Assembly: GCA_016719485.1 (NCBI GenBank)
Contig: JADJZB010000004.1
Location: 62,001-126,000 of the forward strand
Reading direction: 5' to 3'
Source of the DNA: Holophagales bacterium
Lineage (GTDB): Bacteria > Acidobacteriota > Thermoanaerobaculia > UBA5066
DNA: 64,000 nt
Positions 28,960 through 42,853 of this stretch are shown one piece after another. The notes beneath the pieces were generated by a model. It worked only from the letters and a program-made list of their open reading frames with translations, searched no databases and was not told the DNA's origin. A program made the translations under genes and the position numbers. Numbering within the stretch: position 1 is the first letter of the stretch; each line of letters begins with the position of its first letter.

Positions 28960-30524
28960 GCGTCCCCCGGCTCCCGCCGGCGCAGCCGCTTCGCCAGGCC
29001 TTCCATCTCCCGGGCGAGCTGCTCGACCTCTTTCGCGATGGCGGGCTGCTCCATCTCGCGCGAGAACCGCGGGAGGCTGTCGGACATCATCCCCGTCACG
29101 ACCCGGTGCATCCAAACGAGGCACGTGACCGACAGGCCGAAGAGGAGGATCCAGCAGGTCGTCCAGATGCCCGAGGCCCCCACGAGGGTGCCGAAGACGA
29201 TCGGGAAGACGAAGCCCCCCAGGCCGCCGATCACCCCCACCAGCCCCCCCACGACGCCGACGTCCGCCGGGAAGTAGGTCGGGATGTACTTGTAGACGGC
29301 GGCCATCCCGATCCCCATGAACATCGCGAGCAGGAGAGCCAGCCCGGTGAAGATGTTCCGGTTGGCCTGGAAGTAGACGTGCGTGACGCCGCGGGCCAGG
29401 AGCTGCTTCCTGACGACGGCCTCCCCGGGCTTCACCGCCGGCTCGTGCCAGGAGTTCCAGGCCGGCCAGACCATGACGTCGCGGTCGTCGACGGTCCGAT
29501 CCGGACGCACCGCGAGCGGGTACGTCCTGCCGGCCACGACGATGCCTCGAGGGGTGACCTCGTCCACGCGACCGGCCGACACGGCCATGATCCCCTCGCC
29601 GGGCGCGAAGACGTCCATGCGCGGCACGGCGAGCAGGACGCAGCAGGTACAGCAGCCGCCGAGCACCCAGTACATGACCCGCCGGGCCCCGTAGCGGTCC
29701 GAGAGCCAGCCGCCGACGGCGCGGAAGAGGCCCGACGGGAGGCTGAAGGCCGCGGCGAGGACGCCGGCCGCCGACACCGAGACCGAATAGGCGTTCACGT
29801 AGTAGGGGATCAGCCACTGCGCGAGCGCGACGAACCCGCCGAAGACGAGGAGGTAGTAGAGCCCGAAACGCCACACCCGCATCACCTTCAGCGGCTCGAG
29901 CCGCTGGGCGAGGCTCTTCGAGGCCGACGGCAGGCCCTCGCGGGTGTACGTGAAGAGCCAGAAGACGACGGCCGTCACGAGGAGGGCCGCGGCGAAGATC
30001 CGGGGGAGCGCCCGCCAGCTCTCCACGTGCGCCCCCTTCCCCGTCAAGGCCTGCAGCACGAACGGAGCCGTCATGCTCGTCAGGGCGGCGCCGACGTTCC
30101 CCATCCCGAAGATGCCGAGCGCCGTCCCCTGCTGCTCCTTCGGGAACCACGTGGCCGTGTACGCGACGCCGACCGCGAAGGAGCTCCCCGCGATGCCGAA
30201 GCCGAGACCGCCGGCGGCGAAGCTCCAGAAGCCGTTCGCGAAGCTCGTGAGGAACGCGGCCACGGCCGAGACGAGCAGCACGGCCGTGAAGACGACGCGC
30301 CCCCCGAAGCGGTCGGTCAGGATTCCGGCGGGGAGCCGCAGGAGGGACCCCGTCAGGACGGGGAGCCCGATCAGCCATCCCATCTCCGCCTTGTCGAAGG
30401 CGAAGGCCTTGTTGTCGACGAGGAACGTGACGAGGACGCCGTTCATCATCCAGACGGCGAAGCAGACGGTGAACGCCAGCGTGTTCATCGTCAGAACCGT
30501 CCAGGCCTTCGCGCGCCCGCTCAT
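28956..30524 (-). CDS. narK: Nitrate/nitrite transporter NarK
   Basis: 522-residue MFS transporter with twelve helices. The NarK signature segments are GLGFGIAGSSFAVGVAYTATWFP and, in the second half, GLVGVIGGLGGFVFPIVFG. An extra hydrophilic region of about 85 residues (DVFAPGEGIMAVSAGRVDEV to HVYFQANRN) interrupts the middle of the protein, as in some other NarK homologues. A basic, helical tail follows the last helix. It lies 25 bases after narI. Confidence 0.92.
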   Translation of the reverse strand: MSGRAKAWTVLTMNTLAFTVCFAVWMMNGVLVTFLVDNKAFAFDKAEMGWLIGLPVLTGSLLRLPAGILTDRFGGRVVFTAVLLVSAVAAFLTSFANGFWSFAAGGLGFGIAGSSFAVGVAYTATWFPKEQQGTALGIFGMGNVGAALTSMTAPFVLQALTGKGAHVESWRALPRIFAAALLVTAVVFWLFTYTREGLPSASKSLAQRLEPLKVMRVWRFGLYYLLVFGGFVALAQWLIPYYVNAYSVSVSAAGVLAAAFSLPSGLFRAVGGWLSDRYGARRVMYWVLGGCCTCCVLLAVPRMDVFAPGEGIMAVSAGRVDEVTPRGIVVAGRTYPLAVRPDRTVDDRDVMVWPAWNSWHEPAVKPGEAVVRKQLLARGVTHVYFQANRNIFTGLALLLAMFMGIGMAAVYKYIPTYFPADVGVVGGLVGVIGGLGGFVFPIVFGTLVGASGIWTTCWILLFGLSVTCLVWMHRVVTGMMSDSLPRFSREMEQPAIAKEVEQLAREMEGLAKRLRRREPGDA

Positions 30525-30549
30525 CCGTCTCTCTTCGGCCCCGGCGCTC

Positions 30550-31233
30550 TCAGCGCTTCGCGGCGCCCCGCGGCCGGTTCCAGACCACGAGCTGGTTCGG
30601 GCGCCAGAGGTACGGCACGGGGGCGACCAGGGCGTGGACGAGCCGCGTGAAGCTGAAGACCCCCAGGAGGACCCAGGCGCCCACGACGTGTATCTGCGCC
30701 GGGAGCTTCAGGTCGACCATCAGCTGGATCTCGGGCTGGAACCGGACGAGGGACCAGAGGTACGGGACGACGGTCTGCGTGTACCACGCGCTCCCCCACC
30801 GCAACGTGATCGCGACCCAGAGACCGGTGCCGATCTCGAACAGGAGGAGGACGTAGACGAGGATGTCGGCCGCCGACGTCACCACCCGCAGGCGGGGCGC
30901 CGCCGCGCGCCGCACGATGAGCGCCCCGAGGCCGAAGAGCGTCAGGAGCGCGGCCGCGAGCGCCGTGGACTCGAGGAGGAAGAGCCGGATCGGCACGCCG
31001 TTCCAGAGCGTCATCCCTCGAGGGAAGAGGAACCCCACGAGGTGGCCGAAGAAGAGCGTCAGTATCCCGAAATGGAACGGGACCGACCCCCAGAAGAGCT
31101 CCTTCGTCTCGAGGAACTGCGACGAGAGGCTGCTGAACGTGAACGGGTCCCGCCGGTACCTCTGGATCGACACCAGCAGGAAGAGGACGACCGAGACGTA
31201 AGGGAGCGCGGCGAAGAGCAGGACGTTAAGCAA
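30550..31233 (-). CDS. narI: Respiratory nitrate reductase gamma subunit NarI
   Basis: Diheme cytochrome b of 227 residues and five helices, the quinol-oxidising anchor of NarGHI. Typical segments are LFWGSVPFHFGILTLFFGHL (heme ligands in HFG and GHL) and LPAQIHVVGAWVLLGVFSFTRLVH (C-terminal heme pair). Its start overlaps the narJ end by 8 bases. Confidence 0.93.
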   Translation of the reverse strand: MLNVLLFAALPYVSVVLFLLVSIQRYRRDPFTFSSLSSQFLETKELFWGSVPFHFGILTLFFGHLVGFLFPRGMTLWNGVPIRLFLLESTALAAALLTLFGLGALIVRRAAAPRLRVVTSAADILVYVLLLFEIGTGLWVAITLRWGSAWYTQTVVPYLWSLVRFQPEIQLMVDLKLPAQIHVVGAWVLLGVFSFTRLVHALVAPVPYLWRPNQLVVWNRPRGAAKR

Positions 31234-31828
31234 GGGCGTCAGCCTCCAGGTCGACGTCGTCGACCCTCTCGGGCGGGGGAAGCGGTTCGCCGCCGCCGAG
31301 CGGCGCGAGGAAGGAGGGCAGCGCCCGCAGGACGTCGGCCCACGGGCTGTCGGTGTCCTTCAGGGCCTCCGTCATGCGCGTGAGCCCCGGGAGGAGGAGC
31401 GCGTCGACGAGCGTCTCCCGGTCCTCATCTGGCGGCAGCGCGGCCAGGAGCCTGAGGACGGCCGGCAGGTAGTCGGACAGCTCGCCGTCGCCGAGCGCCA
31501 CGCCCGCCTTCCGCATCTCGGCCACGAGCCCCGAGAGGAGGGCGCCCCGCTGGTACGACTCGCCGAAGAGGTGATACCCGAGGTGGAGCGTGCAGACCGG
31601 CGACAGGTCGAAGAGCCCCGAGTAGCGCTCCTCGGCCCCGCCCGGCGCCGCCGACGACAGCCAGCCCGACAGCCTCGAGGAGCGCCGCGGACATCTCCGG
31701 CGCGACGTCCTCCGCCAGCCCGGCCCCCTCGAGGGCGCCGCGCGCGGACGAGCCGTTCGGGTAGTCGAGCGCGGCCGCGACCTGCCCGAGCGCGCAGGAG
31801 ACGAGGGCCGGGTCGACCTCGGCGAGCC

Positions 31829-31832
<4 letters not shown>
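31226..31832 (-). CDS. narJ: Nitrate reductase assembly chaperone NarJ (one frame shift)
   Basis: Cytoplasmic chaperone for molybdenum-cofactor insertion into NarG, about 202 residues. It starts at GTG 31830-31832, overlapping the narH stop. The first third (LAEVDPALVSCALGQVAAALDYPNG) and the rest (EERYSGLFDLSPVCTLHLGY, then GALLSGLVAEMRKAG) are in frames separated by one base near 31640. The conserved NarJ/TorD-like Y..LFD segment is recovered only after the shift. Confidence 0.85.
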
Positions 31833-33362
<1,530 letters not shown>

Positions 33363-33372
33363 CGTCCTGCTC

Positions 33373-36983
<3,611 letters not shown>

Positions 36984-36987
<4 letters not shown>

Positions 36988-37919
36988 GAGAGATGCTCCT
37001 TCCCGTTCTCGCGACGCCGCGTGAGGGGCTGCCGCACGCCGCGGAGCCGGCGTCCCCAGGCGACGTTCAGGGCGACGAGGACGGCGAGCGACCCGATACC
37101 GCCCGCCAGGGACACGCTCCACGAGTCGTCCCGGGCCGGCTCCCCGCCCAGGTTCGCCTCGTAGAGGAACGCCCGGAGCGCGAAGGCCTCGCTCGCCTCG
37201 AGCGGATGGACCGCGTAGACCTTGTTCATGAGCGGGAACGCGGGGCTCTTGAGGGCGGTGTCGAGACCCTCGTCTCCCAGGCGCGCGAAGACGTTCGTGA
37301 GGTCCTTCGCGAGGCGTCCCCCGCCGAGAAGGCCCTTCGACCCCCTCACCGTGTGACACGAGACGCACGGAGCGCCCCCGGCCTTCATCGGGGCGAGCCC
37401 CAGGAAGAGCTCGCGGCCGACCGCCCTGTCGCGCGGCGTGGCGGTCGTCGCGGCGACGAACCGGCCCGCGAGGTTGCACGGCTCCGTCGAGCAGCGGATC
37501 ACGAGGTCCACGAGCATCCGGGACTCCGCGTCGGAGAGGCCGAGGTCGGGCATCCTGACGCCCTTGAACTCGGCGAGCAGGTTCCGCGCGTCGGGGTCGC
37601 TGTCGAGGAGGGCGCTCGGCGTCTTCACGAAGAGCTCGAGCCAGGCCCGGCTCCGCCGCTTGGCGACGTCCTTCAGGTCGGGCCCGACGCGGACCCCCTT
37701 GCCCACGGTGTGGCACGAGCCGCACTTCCTGGCGAAGAGGTCCTCGGCCGGAGACTGCTCCTGCGCCTGAGGTGGTGCCGCGGGCGCCGCAGCCGTCGCG
37801 GTGGTCGCGGCGGGGACGGTCGACGGCGCGGCGGGCGCCGCAGCCGAGGTCGGGGCCTGGGCCGACAGGGGGGCGGAGAGGAGAAGAGGGGGCAGGATCC
37901 AGAGGAGAGCTGGTCGCAC
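36984..37919 (-). CDS. narC: NarC-like diheme cytochrome c
   Basis: Periplasmic cytochrome of about 311 residues, first gene of the nar operon as in Thermus-type narCGHJI clusters. From GTG 37917-37919 (preceded by AGGAAGGG) it has a signal peptide ending near PLSAQA, an Ala/Pro linker, heme sites CGSCH and CVSCH, and a C-terminal helix (VSLAGGIGSLAVLVALNVAWG) that anchors it. The frame extends to 38036, but a sigma-54 promoter lies inside that extension, so the shorter form is chosen. It may carry electrons between alternative complex III and Nar. Confidence 0.85.
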
Positions 37920-37972
37920 TCGTTTCCCTTCCTCGTGAGCCGGCTTGAGCGCCGCGTCGACGTCGAAGGAAG

Positions 37973-37988
37973 GGCAAGGGGCGTACCA
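37973..37988 (-). promoter_or_regulatory. Sigma-54 promoter of the nar-act operon
   Basis: On the minus strand, TGGTACGCCCCTTGCC matches the sigma-54 consensus TGGCACG-N4-TTGCW at all invariant GG and GC positions with correct spacing. Transcription would start near 37962, about 43 bases before the narC GTG. A sigma-54 activator is encoded immediately upstream. Confidence 0.75.
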
Positions 37989-38029
37989 CCGCGGAAACCA
38001 GCTCGGAACGGCACCGGCCGTCTCCGGGC

Positions 38030-38045
38030 CTCTCACTTCTGAGAG
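38030..38045. promoter_or_regulatory. Possible upstream activator site
   Basis: CTCTCA-CTTC-TGAGAG, a perfect inverted repeat with 6-base arms, centred about 75 bases upstream of the predicted sigma-54 start. This is a common distance for NtrC-type activator binding; the role is inferred. Confidence 0.4.
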
Positions 38046-38047
38046 AA

Positions 38048-38062
38048 AGCCGGTTCCCGGCT
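38048..38062 (-). terminator. Weak hairpin after the two-component operon
   Basis: AGCCGG-GAA-CCGGCT on the minus strand is followed by TTTCTCT, 29 bases after the response regulator stop. The stem is short and the T tract imperfect, so termination is uncertain. Confidence 0.35.
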
Positions 38063-38090
38063 CGTCAGGATTGAGAGCCGCGCCTCCGGC

Positions 38091-39464
38091 TCAGGAGCGG
38101 TTCCGGCCCGTCTCGCCCCCCTTGAGCCCGAACCGCTCGAGCCGGCGGTAGAGCGTCGCCGGCGAGATGCCGAGGTCCTCGGCGGCCTTCTCGCGGTTCC
38201 CTCCCGACAGGCGCAGCGCCATCGCGATGTAGCCCCGCTCGAACCGATCGATCGCCTGCGTCAGGTCGAGGTCCGGCCCCCCGGCGCTCCGGACGTCGGA
38301 CGGAATCTGCTCGACGTCGATTCGGCCGTCGTCGGCGAGGATCAGGGCGCGGTCGAGCACGTTCGCGAGCTCGCGCACGTTCCCCCGCCAGAGGTACTGG
38401 CAAAGCGCCCGCATCGCGCCGGCCGTCACGATCGGGACGGGGATGCCGCTCCGTTGCGCGTTGCGCTGGAGCAGCCGCTGAACGAGTCCCGGCACGTCCT
38501 CGCGCCTTTCCCGGAGCGGCGGGACGTGAATCTCGAGCACGGCGAGGCGGTAGTAGAGGTCTTCCCGGAACTCGTGCGTCTCGACGAGGTCCGCGAGGCG
38601 GCGATGGGTCGCGACGATGAGGCGGGCTTCGAACGGCGCGGTGCGGTCGCTCCCGAGCGGCTGCACTTCCCGCGCCTCGAGCGCGCGCAGGAGCTTGGCC
38701 TGCGCCGCCAGGGACAGCTCGCCGATCTCGTCGAGGAAGACCGTTCCGCGTCCCGCGGCCCGCAGGAGCCCCTCCCGCCGGCGTTCGGCCCCGGTGAAAG
38801 CTCCGCGCTCGTGCCCGAAGAGCTCGCTCTCGACCAGCGTGTCCGGCAGAGCCGCGAGATTGACGGCGAGGAACGGCTCGTCGCGCCCGGCGCCGAGCTG
38901 GTGGATCGACCGCGAGACGACCTCCTTGCCGGTACCGGTCTCCCCGCTCACGAGGACCGTCGCCCGCGAGCCGGCGGCGCGGCGGACCCAGCCCAGGACC
39001 TCCTGCATCGCGGCCGACACGGCGACGATCTCGGTCTCCGAGTCCCGCTCGTTCAGCATCCGGCGCAGGCGCCCGTTCTCCCGCACGAGCTCTCCGTGGG
39101 CCAGGAGGTTCGCCACCTTGCGCGCCACCTCCTCGAGGATGAGCGGCTTCAGGAGGTAGTCGTGCGCGCCGAGCCGGAGCGCCTCGACGGCCGACTCGAC
39201 GGACGCGAAGGCCGTCGTCAGCAGGACGCCCATCTCCTCGTCCAGCTCCCGGGCCCGCCGGACCACGGTGAGCCCGTCCACGCCGGGAAGACGAAGGTCG
39301 GTGACGAGGAGGCCGAAGCTCTCGACCGCCAGGCGCTCGAGGGCCTCCTCCCCCGTCGCGACCCCGACGACGTGATGCCCCCGGCGCGAGAGGTACTGCA
39401 CGAGGGCGTCGCGCTGGGCCCGCTCGTCCTCCACGATCAGGAGGCGTCCCGTGGGCTCGTTCAC
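38091..39464 (-). CDS. NtrC-family sigma-54-dependent response regulator
   Basis: 457 residues in three domains. The receiver (about 7-120) has phospho-acceptor Asp56 (VTDLRLPG). The AAA+ activator (about 143-380) has Walker A GETGTGKE (174-181), the sigma-54 contact loop GAFTGA (221-226) and Walker B VFLDEIGEL. The Fis-type helix-turn-helix is at the C-terminus (AAEDLGISPATLYRRLERFG). It starts at GTG 39462-39464, overlapping the kinase stop. The sigma-54 promoter of narC lies just beyond its end, making the nar-act operon the obvious target. Confidence 0.93.
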   Translation of the reverse strand: MNEPTGRLLIVEDERAQRDALVQYLSRRGHHVVGVATGEEALERLAVESFGLLVTDLRLPGVDGLTVVRRARELDEEMGVLLTTAFASVESAVEALRLGAHDYLLKPLILEEVARKVANLLAHGELVRENGRLRRMLNERDSETEIVAVSAAMQEVLGWVRRAAGSRATVLVSGETGTGKEVVSRSIHQLGAGRDEPFLAVNLAALPDTLVESELFGHERGAFTGAERRREGLLRAAGRGTVFLDEIGELSLAAQAKLLRALEAREVQPLGSDRTAPFEARLIVATHRRLADLVETHEFREDLYYRLAVLEIHVPPLRERREDVPGLVQRLLQRNAQRSGIPVPIVTAGAMRALCQYLWRGNVRELANVLDRALILADDGRIDVEQIPSDVRSAGGPDLDLTQAIDRFERGYIAMALRLSGGNREKAAEDLGISPATLYRRLERFGLKGGETGRNRS

Positions 39465-40828
39465 GCGGCTCGTCCGGTGTCGGCCGTGGCCCGCTCCACG
39501 ACTGCCGCGGGCAGCGACACGACGGCCGTGGTGCCGTGCCCCAACGTGCTGTGCAGCTCGATGTGGCCTCCGGACTCCTGAAGGATGTCGCGAGAGATGC
39601 TGAGGCCCAGGCCCGTCCCCTGACCGGATCCCTTCGTGGTGAAGAGCGGCTCGAAACACCGCCCGAGGACCGTCCGGTCCATGCCGGAGCCCGTGTCGTG
39701 GACGCGGAGCGCCACGTCGCCGCCCGACGGCGTCACCTCGAGCCGAAGCGTTCCGCCGTCGGGCATGGCGTCGACCGCGTTCAGGAGGAGGTTCAGCACG
39801 ACCTGCATCAGGTGGTCTTCCACCATCTTCACAGGCGGCGTCTCGGGGTCGAAGCTCGTCTCGACCGTCACGTTCCGGGCCCGGCGGTCGTGCCTCAGGA
39901 GGCGCAGCGCGTCCTCCGTCACGGCCTGCACCGAGACGAGCGTCGCCTCGTCGCGGCGGCGCCGGGCGAAGTCGACGAGCTCCCGGAGGATCCGGCCCAG
40001 GCGGCCCACCTCCTGCCGGACCGTCGCCATGACGGCGGCCGGCTCGTCGTCGAGGCGGGTCCCGTCCAGGAGCTGAAGCTGCGCCTCGATCGACGCGAGC
40101 GGGTTGCCGAGGTCGTGCGCGACCCCGGCGGCCAGGAGCCCGAACGCCGCCATCTTCTCCTGGTGAACGAGGCGCGCCTGGAGCTTCTTCTGCTCGGTGA
40201 CGATCCGCTCGACGAGGAGGACGTGCCGGCGACCGTCGGGCAGGTCGAGCGGGTGGCTCTCCACCGCCAGGACCTCGCCGGTCCGCGGGTCGGTGTGCGG
40301 ACGCGCGCAGGCCTTCGCCGTGCCGTCGGCGAACGTCGCGGCCGCGGGGCACTCGTCGCACCTCGTCGCGCACGCGGCCAGGGCGTCGTGGCAGAGGCGC
40401 CCCGCCAGGCCCGGCCCGTGTACGGCCTCGGCGGCGCGGTTGGCTCGCACGACGCGGTAGGCCGGATCGAGGACGACGAGAGCGGAGGGCGTGGCGTCCA
40501 CGATGAAACCGAGGAGCGCCCGGATGTCGCGAGCTTCCGTCGCGCGCCGCGCTGCCTCCTCACGCAGGAGCCGGGCCCTCGCCTTGTGCTGGCGATAGCC
40601 CAGGAGCCCCACGACCGACGCCGTCACGAGGCCGGCGGAGATACCCCGCGCGTAGTGCAGAAGCCGCCGTGAGGCTTCGCTCCGAACGAACGACTGCTCG
40701 AGCCCCTCGAACACGAGGAAGAGGAGGAGCACGGTCGCAGCCGCCGCGCCAGCGGATCCCAGGAGGTCCCGCACCCACGAGGAGGAGGGCGGAGCGATCT
40801 GCGGGCCGGCGCCGGTGGAAGCGTTCAT
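39461..40828 (-). CDS. PAS-domain sensor histidine kinase with cysteine cluster
   Basis: 455-residue membrane kinase. Two helices (about 25-45 and 62-78) enclose a very short periplasmic loop, so the signal is probably cytoplasmic or in the membrane. The PAS domain (about 103-215) carries Cys146, Cys153, Cys157, Cys160 and Cys174, in the pattern C-x6-C-x3-C-x2-CP. This could bind an iron-sulfur cluster or a metal, or act as a thiol switch. The H-box is AHDLGNP (His238). The ATPase domain has LLLNAVDAMPDGG and GTGLGLSISRDIL. It is coupled to moaA (ATGA overlap) and to the regulator (GTGA overlap). Confidence 0.9.
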   Translation of the reverse strand: MNASTGAGPQIAPPSSSWVRDLLGSAGAAAATVLLLFLVFEGLEQSFVRSEASRRLLHYARGISAGLVTASVVGLLGYRQHKARARLLREEAARRATEARDIRALLGFIVDATPSALVVLDPAYRVVRANRAAEAVHGPGLAGRLCHDALAACATRCDECPAAATFADGTAKACARPHTDPRTGEVLAVESHPLDLPDGRRHVLLVERIVTEQKKLQARLVHQEKMAAFGLLAAGVAHDLGNPLASIEAQLQLLDGTRLDDEPAAVMATVRQEVGRLGRILRELVDFARRRRDEATLVSVQAVTEDALRLLRHDRRARNVTVETSFDPETPPVKMVEDHLMQVVLNLLLNAVDAMPDGGTLRLEVTPSGGDVALRVHDTGSGMDRTVLGRCFEPLFTTKGSGQGTGLGLSISRDILQESGGHIELHSTLGHGTTAVVSLPAAVVERATADTGRAA

Positions 40829-41907
40829 CCGCCCACCGCCCACATGGGCGTCGCGCACGGGAGAACGGCCTCGCTCGCACTCTCGAACGGATGCCGCTCG
40901 GCCTTGCCGCGCAGGGCTTCGCGGACGATTCTCGCGAGCTCCTCGTCCGAGAGCCCCCGGCGAATCGGGCCGAGGAGGTCCGCCTCGCCGCCGCCGAGGA
41001 GGCAGAGACGGAGCGCTCCCCGGGCCGTGACGCGAAGCCGGTTGCAGTCGCTGCAGAACTTCACGGAGAACGGAGAGATGAGACCGATCCGCCCCTGGAA
41101 GCCTCGAACCGAGACCATGCGCGCCGGTCCTGCGTCGATCTCCTTCGGGGTTTCCTCCAGCGTGAACTGCTCGGCGAGCCGGCGTTCGATCTCGGCCGCC
41201 GAGAGGTGTTTCTCGGGGCGCGCCGAGACTCCGGGCATCGGCATGTACTCGATGAAGCGGACGTCGACGGGCAGATCTCGCGCGAGGAGAGCCAGGGGAA
41301 CGACCTGGTCTTCGTTCTGGCCGGCCAGGATCACCGCGTTGATCTTGACGCGAGAGAACCCGGCCGCCAGGGCCGCGTCGATCCCGGACCTGACGGCGTC
41401 GAGCCGGTCCCTCCCGGTCATCGCGCGGAACGACTCGCGGGTAGTGGCGTCGAGGCTCACGTTCACCTGCGAGAGGCCCGCCTCGGCGAGGGGCCTGGCC
41501 AGACGCGGCAGCAGGACTCCGTTCGTCGTGAGCGCCAGGAGCGGTGGCCGGGGCTCGAGCGCCGCGAGCGCGTGGACGATCGCGACGAGCCCGGCGTGGA
41601 GGGTAGGTTCGCCCCCGGTGAGCCGGACCTTCCTCACGCCGAGCGATACGAAGAGCGTTGCCAGGCGGACGATCTCCCCGACCTCCATCGCAGGCGGCAG
41701 CGCGGCGACCCCCGCGTCCTCTCCGGGCCTGCAGTACGTGCAGCGGAGGTTGCAGCTCTCGAGTATCGAGAGCCTGAGGTAGGTGATCCGGCGGCCGATC
41801 GGATCGGTCAGGCCGGCCGGCTCGAACGGCACGAGCCGCTCGGCCCGGCTTTCGCCCGGACGCGCACAGCCCGTCGATCGAGAGGGCGGAGCGCCGCCGC
41901 TTTCCAT
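40825..41907 (-). CDS. moaA: GTP 3',8-cyclase MoaA
   Basis: Radical SAM enzyme for the first step of molybdenum-cofactor synthesis, 360 residues as written. The SAM cluster is CNLRCTYC (Cys52, 56, 59), the C-terminal cluster is FCSDCNRLRV...LRLCL, and the protein ends in the conserved Gly-Gly (MWAVGG). The first 25 residues are low-complexity; a GTG at about 41832 (VPFEPAGLTDPIGR) would give a more usual length. Its position upstream of the nar regulator pair links cofactor supply to nitrate reductase expression. Confidence 0.93.
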   Translation of the reverse strand: MESGGAPPSRSTGCARPGESRAERLVPFEPAGLTDPIGRRITYLRLSILESCNLRCTYCRPGEDAGVAALPPAMEVGEIVRLATLFVSLGVRKVRLTGGEPTLHAGLVAIVHALAALEPRPPLLALTTNGVLLPRLARPLAEAGLSQVNVSLDATTRESFRAMTGRDRLDAVRSGIDAALAAGFSRVKINAVILAGQNEDQVVPLALLARDLPVDVRFIEYMPMPGVSARPEKHLSAAEIERRLAEQFTLEETPKEIDAGPARMVSVRGFQGRIGLISPFSVKFCSDCNRLRVTARGALRLCLLGGGEADLLGPIRRGLSDEELARIVREALRGKAERHPFESASEAVLPCATPMWAVGG

Positions 41908-41941
41908 GGCGGCATATTACGCACCTGCACCCCGGCCTTTC

Positions 41942-41955
41942 ATGATCGCCGTCAT
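41942..41955. promoter_or_regulatory. Variant CRP/FNR-type palindrome upstream of moaA
   Basis: ATGAT-CGCC-GTCAT, one mismatch from the ATGAC-N4-GTCAT core found upstream of the octaheme cytochrome and the NasA-like operon. It is centred about 41 bases before the written start, or about 116 before the alternative GTG. Confidence 0.4.
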
Positions 41956-42009
41956 CCCTCGGCAGGAACGGGGAAAGCGTCCCTCGCGGCGATCTGTCCC
42001 GAAAAGTCA

Positions 42010-42053
42010 TTGACAGCTGGCTCGCGACGACCTATAACTAACTAGTTGGTTAG
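42010..42053 (+). promoter_or_regulatory. Sigma-70 promoter with overlapping operator
   Basis: TTGACA (42010-42015), a 17-base spacer and TATAAC (42033-42038) form a near-consensus promoter for the tetR-efflux operon. CTAACTAGTTGGTTAG (42038-42053), an imperfect palindrome with a further GGTTAG at 42061, overlaps the -10 edge and is the likely TetR operator. Confidence 0.8.
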
Positions 42054-42087
42054 ACACACTGGTTAGCAGAGGAACGAAGGAGCCCGG

Positions 42088-42843
42088 ATGAAAGAGAACA
42101 TGACCACGGCTCGAGTCCCGGCGATGGCCTCCTTTTGCGGCCCCGAGACGAGCGACTCGTGTCGGAAGGTCCTTCACGCGGCAGCAGCTGTCTTCGCTGA
42201 GGAAGGCTTCGCCGGAGCCCGGGTCGACACCATCGCCGAGAGAGCCGGGGTCAACAAGGCGATGGTCTACTACCACGTCGGCGACAAAGCCTGCCTCTAC
42301 GAGGCCGTCCTCTCCGAGACCCTGGACTGCGCCAGGGAGGCCCTGGACACCGCGCTCGCGAAGCTGGGCTCGCCCGAGGAGCGGTTCCGCGCCTTCGTCT
42401 CGACCGTGGCCCGGGTGGCCCGGGAGCACCCGCACCTCCCCACCCTCATCCTGCGGGAGTTTGCCGGTGGTGGCAGCAACCTGCCCGACTCGGTCCTTCG
42501 GCGCATCGGCAGCATTCTTCGCATCGTCCGGCAGGTGCTGGAGGAAGGGCACGCCGAGGGCAGCTTCCGTGTCGCGAACCCGACCATCACCCACCTCGCC
42601 GTCGCCGGCAGCGTGTTGTTCCTGTCGGCGAGCCGGCCGATCATGAAAAGGCTCGCGGCGCTGGATGCCGTGCGGCCGTCGGCTGACCTCGGCAGTGACG
42701 TCGCCGGCCCGCTCGCCGACCTTCTGCTGCGCGGCCTTCTCGCTGTTCCTACGGGTTCGACGGCCGGAATAGAGAGCCGCACCGCAACCCGCCCCCGAGC
42801 TGCGGGCCGGCGGCGCACGGCCCCGGCTTCCCGCCAGTCCTGA
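42088..42843 (+). CDS. TetR-family regulator of efflux operon
   Basis: 251-residue repressor. The helix-turn-helix is at about 45-75 (VDTIAERAGVNKAMVYYHVG), followed by the conserved DKACLYEAVL. A C-terminal ligand domain (resembling TetR_C of the AefR/YbiH group) is followed by a basic tail (ATRPRAAGRRRT). The ribosome site is GAAGGAG. It is the first gene of the efflux operon and lies directly behind a strong promoter with an operator-like palindrome. E. coli ybiH (cecR) likewise precedes ybhGFSR. Confidence 0.88.
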   Translation: MKENMTTARVPAMASFCGPETSDSCRKVLHAAAAVFAEEGFAGARVDTIAERAGVNKAMVYYHVGDKACLYEAVLSETLDCAREALDTALAKLGSPEERFRAFVSTVARVAREHPHLPTLILREFAGGGSNLPDSVLRRIGSILRIVRQVLEEGHAEGSFRVANPTITHLAVAGSVLFLSASRPIMKRLAALDAVRPSADLGSDVAGPLADLLLRGLLAVPTGSTAGIESRTATRPRAAGRRRTAPASRQS

Positions 42844-42853
42844 GGAGGACCCA

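Noticed and set aside
28956..30524. The hydrophilic insert of NarK as a novel fused domain
   Set aside because: Comparable inserts are known in other NarK homologues, so it is a family variant and not a new fusion.
37920..38036. Extended N-terminus for NarC
   Set aside because: The extension precedes the signal peptide, contains the sigma-54 promoter and lacks a ribosome site, whereas the GTG at 37919 has one.
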